Part shown: piece by piece, positions 18,492 through 22,359 of the stretch
Position numbering within the stretch: the stretch's first letter is position 1
Layout: the number at the start of each line of letters is the position of its first letter
From: Streptomyces megasporus
GTDB taxonomy: Bacteria; Actinomycetota; Actinomycetes; Streptomycetales; Streptomycetaceae
Assembly: GCF_000718985.1 (NCBI RefSeq)
Contig: NZ_JODL01000046.1
Coordinates: forward strand, 1-22,359
DNA: 22,359 nt
Direction of reading: 5' to 3'
Translations under genes and position numbers: made by a program
Notes under the pieces: generated by a model
Told to the model about the DNA's origin: nothing
The model's input: only the letters and a program-made list of their open reading frames with translations
Database searches by the model: none

Positions 18492-21263
18492 TCACAGCGC
18501 TCCCAGTTCTTCCAGTGCCTTCACCCGTTCGGCCGGTAGCTTGGCGCGCCTGCTCTTGGTGTTGGACAGCCATACCCCGAGCTTGATCGGGTGCTCCTGC
18601 CCGGCCTCGTCACGGACGGTCTCGACCCACTTGCGGGGTACCCGTGCGTGTCCTTCCCGCTGCTGGTATTGGCGGAGGGCGGCCAGGCCGCGGTCCCAGG
18701 CGGTGGCGCCTGCGGGCACCACCACCGCCCCGTCGTTCCCAGGCTCGGTCTGGCCGCCCGGCGCCGGCACGGTCGGGGTGGGGGTGATGCCGAGGTTGGT
18801 CAGGCGTTGGCGTTGTCCGTCGGTCAGCTGCTGCCACTGGGCGCGTTGCCGGGCCAGCCACAGCCCGATGTCCTCCCCGCCCACGGTGACCCCGGGGTGG
18901 AGCTCGTCGAGGGTGGCGCCGCCGTGGAGGCAGGCCCGCAGCTTGGCGTACTGCCGCTGCCAGTCCACGGGCCACGCCGGGTTCCAGTCGGGGTCGATGG
19001 CGGCGAGTCGGGCGGCCCGCTCCGCCGCGCGCTGGGGGTCTTTGCCGAGTCCGTCGGGGCGGCGGCAGTTGGTGAGCCACTGTCCGACCGGCTTTCCCTG
19101 CGCGACCGCGGTTCGGGGCGCGCACAGGGTGCCGTGGGCGGCGTGGTAGGCGCGCGCGGCGGCGAGGTTCTCCTCGAACTGCGCGTCGGGCACCGACCAG
19201 ACCATGCCGGCTTCTTCCAGCAGCTCGATCCGCCACTTCGCCAAGGTTCCGGTGCGGTGGGCGCGGCGTTGCTCGCTGACCCATTGTCCGAGGGGGAAGG
19301 GGCCGACGCGGGCGTCCAGGGGCACCGCCACCGGCTTGTGGGCCGCGCCGCCGCCGTTCTCCCTGGCCTGGCCGTCGTCGCCGCGCTCCTGGTGCTTGCG
19401 CACGCCGCCCTGTTCCTGCTCTTGGCCCTCGACCGCGTCGCTGTGCTCTTGGCCCTGGCTGCCGTGGCCGTGCTCCTGGCTCTCGTTCCCCTCGCCGTGC
19501 TCCTGGTCCTGGTTCTCGTTCTGGTGCCTGTGGTGCCAGGTGCGCAGGGCGTTGAGTCCGGCGAGCCAGACCTGGGATTCGGGTCGGATGACGCGGGTGC
19601 GCACGAACTGCGCGATGAGTGCAGGGTCGCGGGGGGTGGCGAAGCGCAGCAGCGGCACCACTTCCTGCGGCGCCCGTTCGTCCCCACTCCCATCCCCGCT
19701 GCTGCCGTCGCGGTTGCGGGCGGGGTCCAGGCCGAGTACCGACACAGGTTGGGTGTGGCTGGGCGCGGTGGTGACGGCCAGCTGCTCGACGAGTTGTTCC
19801 GAGTGGCTGCGTAGCCCCTGCAACACGGCCACCAGCGGCTTGTAGGAGGCGGAGGCGAGCATGTCGTCCGGCGCCTCCCCCGGGGCCAAGAACACCGGCA
19901 CCACCAGCCGGGCCACCTTCCCCTGGCCGGGTTTTTGCCGCAGGGCCCGCCCGACGGCCTGGACGATGTCGACCGCCGAGCCGCGCACGTCCGCGAAGAC
20001 CACGCCGTCGACCCCGCGTCGGCCGGTGATGTCGACGCCTTCGCCCAGGACGCGAACATTCGCCAGCACGCTCAGTTCGGTCTCCCACCCCTGGTCGTCG
20101 ACCCCGTCGGCGAACCGGTCCAACACCCGGCGCCGATGGGGCGGCTCGTGCTCCCCGCACAGCCAGTCGGCCCACACCCGCCGCGGATAGGTCGCCGGGT
20201 CCTCCTGGTGTAGCCGGGCCGCGGTCTGTGGCAGGGCGCGGGCGAAGGCGAGGGCCTCGATGGTGCGGTGGTGGAAGGTGATCAGCGACCGCACTCCGGT
20301 GGTGGCCGCGTGCTGGACCAGCGCGGCCTGCAATGCAGCCAGCCGCCGGCCCCGGGCCTCTTCCTCGCTCCCACCCGTTCCCAGGTCCGGCGGGTGGATC
20401 TCGAGGACGTCGATCTCGAACCGGGCCAGGACGCCGCGGTCCACCGCCTCGGTGAGGGAGAAGGTGAAGACGTGCGGCCCGTAGAGACGGTGGTCGTCCA
20501 TGCTTGCCACCGGCCGCCCGGCATCGGCCGCAACGGCCTCCGAGCGGCCGTCTGCGGCTCTCTGAGGCCCGCTTCCGCCCTCTGCGGTCTCTGCCTCGCC
20601 TTCTTCCTCACCCGGGCGTCCGGCGGTGGGTTCCCAGATGCGGGGTGTGGCGGTCAGGTACAGGCGCCGTGCGGCCGGGATCCGGGTCTGGTCGTGGATG
20701 GCGGCCCAGGGTTTGGCCGCGTCTCCGCTGGTGCGGTGGGCCTCGTCGACCATGGCGAGCCCGAACGGCGCCAACTGCTGCCCGTAGGCGCCCCGGAACG
20801 CGGCCTCCAGCGGTCCGGGAACCTCCACCGGTTCTCCGTCCGGGCCGATGTCTTGGCGTGGCGCGAGCGAGGCGTAGGTGGCGAACACCGTCACCGGCCC
20901 GGACCCGGCCCACAGCGCGAGCCGGATCGGGTTGGTGGTGCACCGCACCCCGAGTGCGGCCAGGGCCTCGTCTCCTGCCAGGGAGCACACCGCCACCGCC
21001 GGGCCGGTGTGGCCGGCCTGCCGCCATGCCTCCACCGTCTGGGTCAGCAGGTCCAAGGTGGGCACCATCACCAGCACCCGGCCCCGCGGCTCCAGCCTCC
21101 GAGCGGCCTCGGCGGCGATCAATGTCTTCCCGGCCCCGGTGGCGGCCACCACGGTGGCCCGCAACCCGCCCTCCGGCACCTTCCGCCCTGCACGGTATTC
21201 CAGCGCCCGGACAATCGCGTCCACCGCCTCCACCTGATGCGGCCGGAGCCTGATCCCCGCCAT
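18492..21263 (-). CDS. Telomere-proximal superfamily II helicase with helicase-associated repeats, 923 aa
   Basis: This is an ATP-dependent DNA helicase-like protein. Core motifs: Q-like Arg-Pro-His-Gln at 7-10, Walker A Ala-Thr-Gly-Ala-Gly-Lys-Thr (41-47), Asp-Glu-Ala-His (173-176), Leu-Thr-Ala-Thr-Pro-Arg, Leu-Gly-Glu-Gly-Val-Asp and the motif VI stretch Gln-Ala-Val-Gly-Arg-Ala-Leu-Arg. A very hydrophilic Gln/Glu/His/Gly linker (about residues 580-640) separates the core from several Trp-containing helicase-associated repeats (Pro-Leu-Gly-Gln-Trp-Val, Pro-Val-Gly-Gln-Trp-Leu, Ile-Gly-Leu-Trp-Leu, Leu-Gly-Val-Trp-Leu). The ATG at 21263 follows AAGGAAGGGGAGAGG, a strong ribosome site. Genes of this type sit next to Streptomyces telomeres, and one (ttrA) has been linked to transfer of linear replicons; the same role here is inference. 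Pieces of a related gene lie at 12.2 and 13.3 kb. Confidence 0.88.
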   Translation of the reverse strand: MAGIRLRPHQVEAVDAIVRALEYRAGRKVPEGGLRATVVAATGAGKTLIAAEAARRLEPRGRVLVMVPTLDLLTQTVEAWRQAGHTGPAVAVCSLAGDEALAALGVRCTTNPIRLALWAGSGPVTVFATYASLAPRQDIGPDGEPVEVPGPLEAAFRGAYGQQLAPFGLAMVDEAHRTSGDAAKPWAAIHDQTRIPAARRLYLTATPRIWEPTAGRPGEEEGEAETAEGGSGPQRAADGRSEAVAADAGRPVASMDDHRLYGPHVFTFSLTEAVDRGVLARFEIDVLEIHPPDLGTGGSEEEARGRRLAALQAALVQHAATTGVRSLITFHHRTIEALAFARALPQTAARLHQEDPATYPRRVWADWLCGEHEPPHRRRVLDRFADGVDDQGWETELSVLANVRVLGEGVDITGRRGVDGVVFADVRGSAVDIVQAVGRALRQKPGQGKVARLVVPVFLAPGEAPDDMLASASYKPLVAVLQGLRSHSEQLVEQLAVTTAPSHTQPVSVLGLDPARNRDGSSGDGSGDERAPQEVVPLLRFATPRDPALIAQFVRTRVIRPESQVWLAGLNALRTWHHRHQNENQDQEHGEGNESQEHGHGSQGQEHSDAVEGQEQEQGGVRKHQERGDDGQARENGGGAAHKPVAVPLDARVGPFPLGQWVSEQRRAHRTGTLAKWRIELLEEAGMVWSVPDAQFEENLAAARAYHAAHGTLCAPRTAVAQGKPVGQWLTNCRRPDGLGKDPQRAAERAARLAAIDPDWNPAWPVDWQRQYAKLRACLHGGATLDELHPGVTVGGEDIGLWLARQRAQWQQLTDGQRQRLTNLGITPTPTVPAPGGQTEPGNDGAVVVPAGATAWDRGLAALRQYQQREGHARVPRKWVETVRDEAGQEHPIKLGVWLSNTKSRRAKLPAERVKALEELGAL

Positions 21264-21315
21264 GAATCCTCTCCCCTTCCTTGTTTTTGTTTTCCGGGTT
21301 CTTTCGCACGTGGAC

Positions 21316-21356
21316 GGGAATTCGCCTCCGGATTTCTTACGCAGAGAAGAATTCCC
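21316..21356. promoter_or_regulatory. Inverted repeat upstream of the helicase gene
   Basis: GGGAATTC (21316-21323) and GAATTCCC (21349-21356) form 8-bp arms around a 25-bp centre with extra TTCT/AGAA pairing. It lies 53-93 bp before the helicase start in an AT-richer spot that also contains TTGTTTTTGTTTT (about 21281-21293). It is a possible operator, or a terminator for the upstream small gene. Confidence 0.42.
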
Positions 21357-21362
21357 GCTCGG

Positions 21363-21623
21363 CTACTTCTCGGCGCTTTTGACGGCAAAGGGGGCCACTT
21401 CCACAAGCCCCTCGGGTGTGGTGCGGACCCGCTCGGCCAGCAGGCTCAGCAGGTGCCGTGGAGTGATGCCGTGGGCGGCGGCACAGGTGCGCAGCCGCCG
21501 GTAGGTCTCCCCGTCCACGGGAAGAACGGTCAGCGCCAGCTTGGCCGCGCGGTCCGCCGGGCCTGCGCCTGCCGCTGCCGCTCGGCCTGCTCCAGGCGAG
21601 CGGCTTCCTCCTCGCGCGCCCAC
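21363..21623 (-). CDS. Small protein, 86 aa, conserved-looking C-terminal part
   Basis: The last ~60 residues (Asp-Arg-Ala-Ala-Lys-Leu-Ala-Leu-Thr-Val-Leu-Pro-Val-Asp-Gly, then Leu-Arg-Thr-Cys-Ala-Ala-Ala-His-Gly-Ile-Thr-Pro-Arg-His-Leu-Leu-Ser-Leu-Leu) look like a genuine small helical domain, possibly ribbon-helix-helix-like. The upstream ~26 residues are Gly/Arg/Ala-rich and antisense-like. I place the start at GTG 21623, but no start is well supported. The frame overlaps the end of the gene at 21530-21892 by 94 bp. One shifted base near 21535-21545 would fuse both into a ~175-aa protein, so these may be halves of one broken gene. Confidence 0.48.
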   Translation of the reverse strand: MGARGGSRSPGAGRAAAAGAGPADRAAKLALTVLPVDGETYRRLRTCAAAHGITPRHLLSLLAERVRTTPEGLVEVAPFAVKSAEK

Positions 21624-21892
21624 CGCACCGCCGTCGGATCGCGCTCGGGGTCGTAGACCTCCAGGCCCTCCTCTTCCATCACGTATCCGAGGCGCCGCCA
21701 CTCGGTGTGCTCGGCTACCGCAATGCCGAGTGCGCGGATATCGTCCTCGGTTTCACACACCCGTGAGCGATCCCGTTCGTGTATCCGCGCCTCGTCCGTG
21801 GCCTTCTCGATCTGCTCCGCCGTCGTGCCCGTCGCCGTGCGCCGTACCGCAGCGCGGGCGCGAATCTTCGCCTGCTCCCAGCCGTCCTGCAC
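21530..21892 (-). CDS. Hypothetical charged helical protein, 120 aa
   Basis: It starts at ATG 21892 (Met-Gln-Asp-Gly-Trp-Glu-Gln-Ala-Lys-Ile-Arg-Ala-Arg-Ala-Ala-Val-Arg-Arg-Thr) and is almost entirely charged helix. It contains Thr-Ala-Glu-Gln-Ile-Glu-Lys-Ala-Thr-Asp-Glu-Ala and a Glu/Arg/Gln-rich coiled-coil-like end. Between them is Glu-Trp-Arg-Arg-Leu-Gly-Tyr-Val-Met-Glu-Glu-Glu-Gly-Leu. No family is recognised. It is the gene nearest to the telomere-like end, on the same strand as and upstream of the helicase. Coding quality fades in the last ten residues, where the overlapping frame takes over. Confidence 0.58.
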   Translation of the reverse strand: MQDGWEQAKIRARAAVRRTATGTTAEQIEKATDEARIHERDRSRVCETEDDIRALGIAVAEHTEWRRLGYVMEEEGLEVYDPERDPTAVRWAREEEAARLEQAERQRQAQARRTARPSWR

Positions 21893-22053
21893 GGGCTATC
21901 CCTCGCTCCCCGAGGGTGGTGTGTTTTCCCAGACTCTACACAGCGATGCATCCACCCGTGAGGAGAACCCGCCAACACTCCCGACTCAGTGCCCCCGTGA
22001 CCGTCTGTCACCCGTGTCCACCACCCCGCCCCCCTTCCTGCCGTAGCCGGCCC
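21893..22053. other. Gene-free GC-rich zone inside the end palindromes
   Basis: C-rich on the plus strand (runs such as CCACCCCGCCCCCCTTCC). No gene is supported. It should contain the promoter for the minus-strand genes at 21892 and below. Confidence 0.5.
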
Positions 22054-22357
22054 GGCCCGCGCAGCGGGCCCAACCCCCAACCCTCACCGGCCCGCTGACG
22101 GCAACTCACCCCCGCCATCGTCGGGCCCGGTTCCGGGGGTGGAGCGCAGCGGAACCCCTCTCGGCCCGCAGCGCGGGCCGCCTCCAGGCCGGAGCGAGCG
22201 CAGCGAGCGAGGCCGGCCCCGAAGGGCGAAGCCCGCACGGGGCCTCGGGGCCGCGCAGCGGCCCCCGGCCGGGCGGAGCCCGGCCCGCCCGAGCGGAGCG
22301 AGGGCGCCCGGTTCGGCGCGAAGCGCCGAACCTCCGAGCCGAGCGGAGCGAGGCTCG
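22054..22357. repeat. Telomere-type palindrome series
   Basis: Successive hairpins with three-base loops: GGCCCGC-GCA-GCGGGCC (22054-22070), CGGCCCGC-AGC-GCGGGCCG (22162-22180), GGCCCCG arms around GGGC-GAA-GCCC (22215-22244), GGGGCCGC-GCA-GCGGCCCC (22247-22265), GGCCGGGC-GGA-GCCCGGCC (22267-22285) and a GGTTCGGCGC stem with GAA loop (22310-22332). Two hairpins share the 11-base centre GAGCGGAGCGA (CGCCC/GGGCG at 22286-22306, CGAGCC/GGCTCG at 22335-22357). Streptomyces telomeres consist of such GNA-loop hairpins, which fold in the 3' overhang and recruit end-replication proteins. The archetypal tip beginning CCCGCGGAGCGGG is not seen, so the window may stop short of the physical end or the telomere may be of another class. 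Confidence 0.72.
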
Positions 22358-22359
22358 CG

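Noticed and set aside
17119..19149. Plus-strand frame of 676 aa across IS21 and the helicase 3' end
   Set aside because: It crosses an IS boundary and is antisense to istA and the helicase, so it is a shadow frame.
18591..19814. Plus-strand frame of 407 aa with a hydrophobic Leu/Val stretch
   Set aside because: The apparent membrane segment is the antisense of the Gln/Glu/His linker codons in the helicase.
1..22359. tRNA, rRNA or riboswitch
   Set aside because: On reading both strands I saw no cloverleaf-like sequence, rRNA core sequence or recognisable riboswitch. A covariance-model scan would be needed to exclude small RNAs.

Overview
The window reads as the terminal part of a linear Streptomyces replicon (linear plasmid or chromosome arm). 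The whole stretch is very GC-rich with G/C-biased third codon positions. The insertion sequences and the secreted peptidase-inhibitor-type (I36) proteins are of streptomycete type. The last ~300 bp is a dense series of hairpins with three-base GNA loops (GCA, GAA, GGA), the hallmark of Streptomyces telomeres. A large superfamily II helicase with helicase-associated repeats lies just inside, transcribed away from the end, as is usual for telomere-linked helicases. I see no replication initiator, no tap/tpg telomere genes and no FtsK-like transfer ATPase, so this is only part of the replicon.

Layout. 0-0.9 kb: a small hypothetical gene and a 5'-truncated Pycsar-effector-like membrane protein, closed by a strong hairpin. 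0.97-3.2 kb: a parA-parB partition operon on the minus strand; parB carries four copies of a 13-bp palindrome inside its coding sequence (candidate centromere sites). 3.5-5.0 kb: minus-strand genes for an unknown 187-aa protein and for a two-gene module whose first gene is RelE/HigB-like. 5.0-7.2 kb: a repeat- and palindrome-rich spacer (candidate oriT) followed by a MobF-type relaxase without a helicase half. 7.6-9.0 kb: a membrane-anchored protein, a Cys-rich hypothetical protein and a truncated I36 protein that meet at a rearrangement junction. 9.08-10.36 kb: an apparently intact IS3-family element. 10.4-11.9 kb: a lower-GC island with a secreted protein and a small membrane protein.

12.1-18.4 kb is a graveyard of mobile elements mixed with secreted-protein genes. 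It holds two out-of-order fragments of a helicase gene related to the one at 18.5-21.3 kb and a nested pair of IS5-like elements. The inner transposase looks open but carries two compensating frameshifts, one caused by a small palindromic insertion. It also holds a lipoprotein, an intact I36 protein, another IS5-like 3' remnant, a YunG-family gene, and an IS21 element with lesions in both genes. 18.5-22.36 kb: the telomere-proximal helicase, one or two small conserved genes upstream of it, a gene-free GC-rich zone, and the telomere-like palindromes.

Together the genes suggest a mobile or recently mobilised linear element with partition (parAB plus embedded sites), mobilisation (relaxase, possible oriT) and end-linked (helicase, palindromes) functions. 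Its accessory zone has been reshaped repeatedly by IS insertion and recombination. All family names come from reading motifs; no database search was run.
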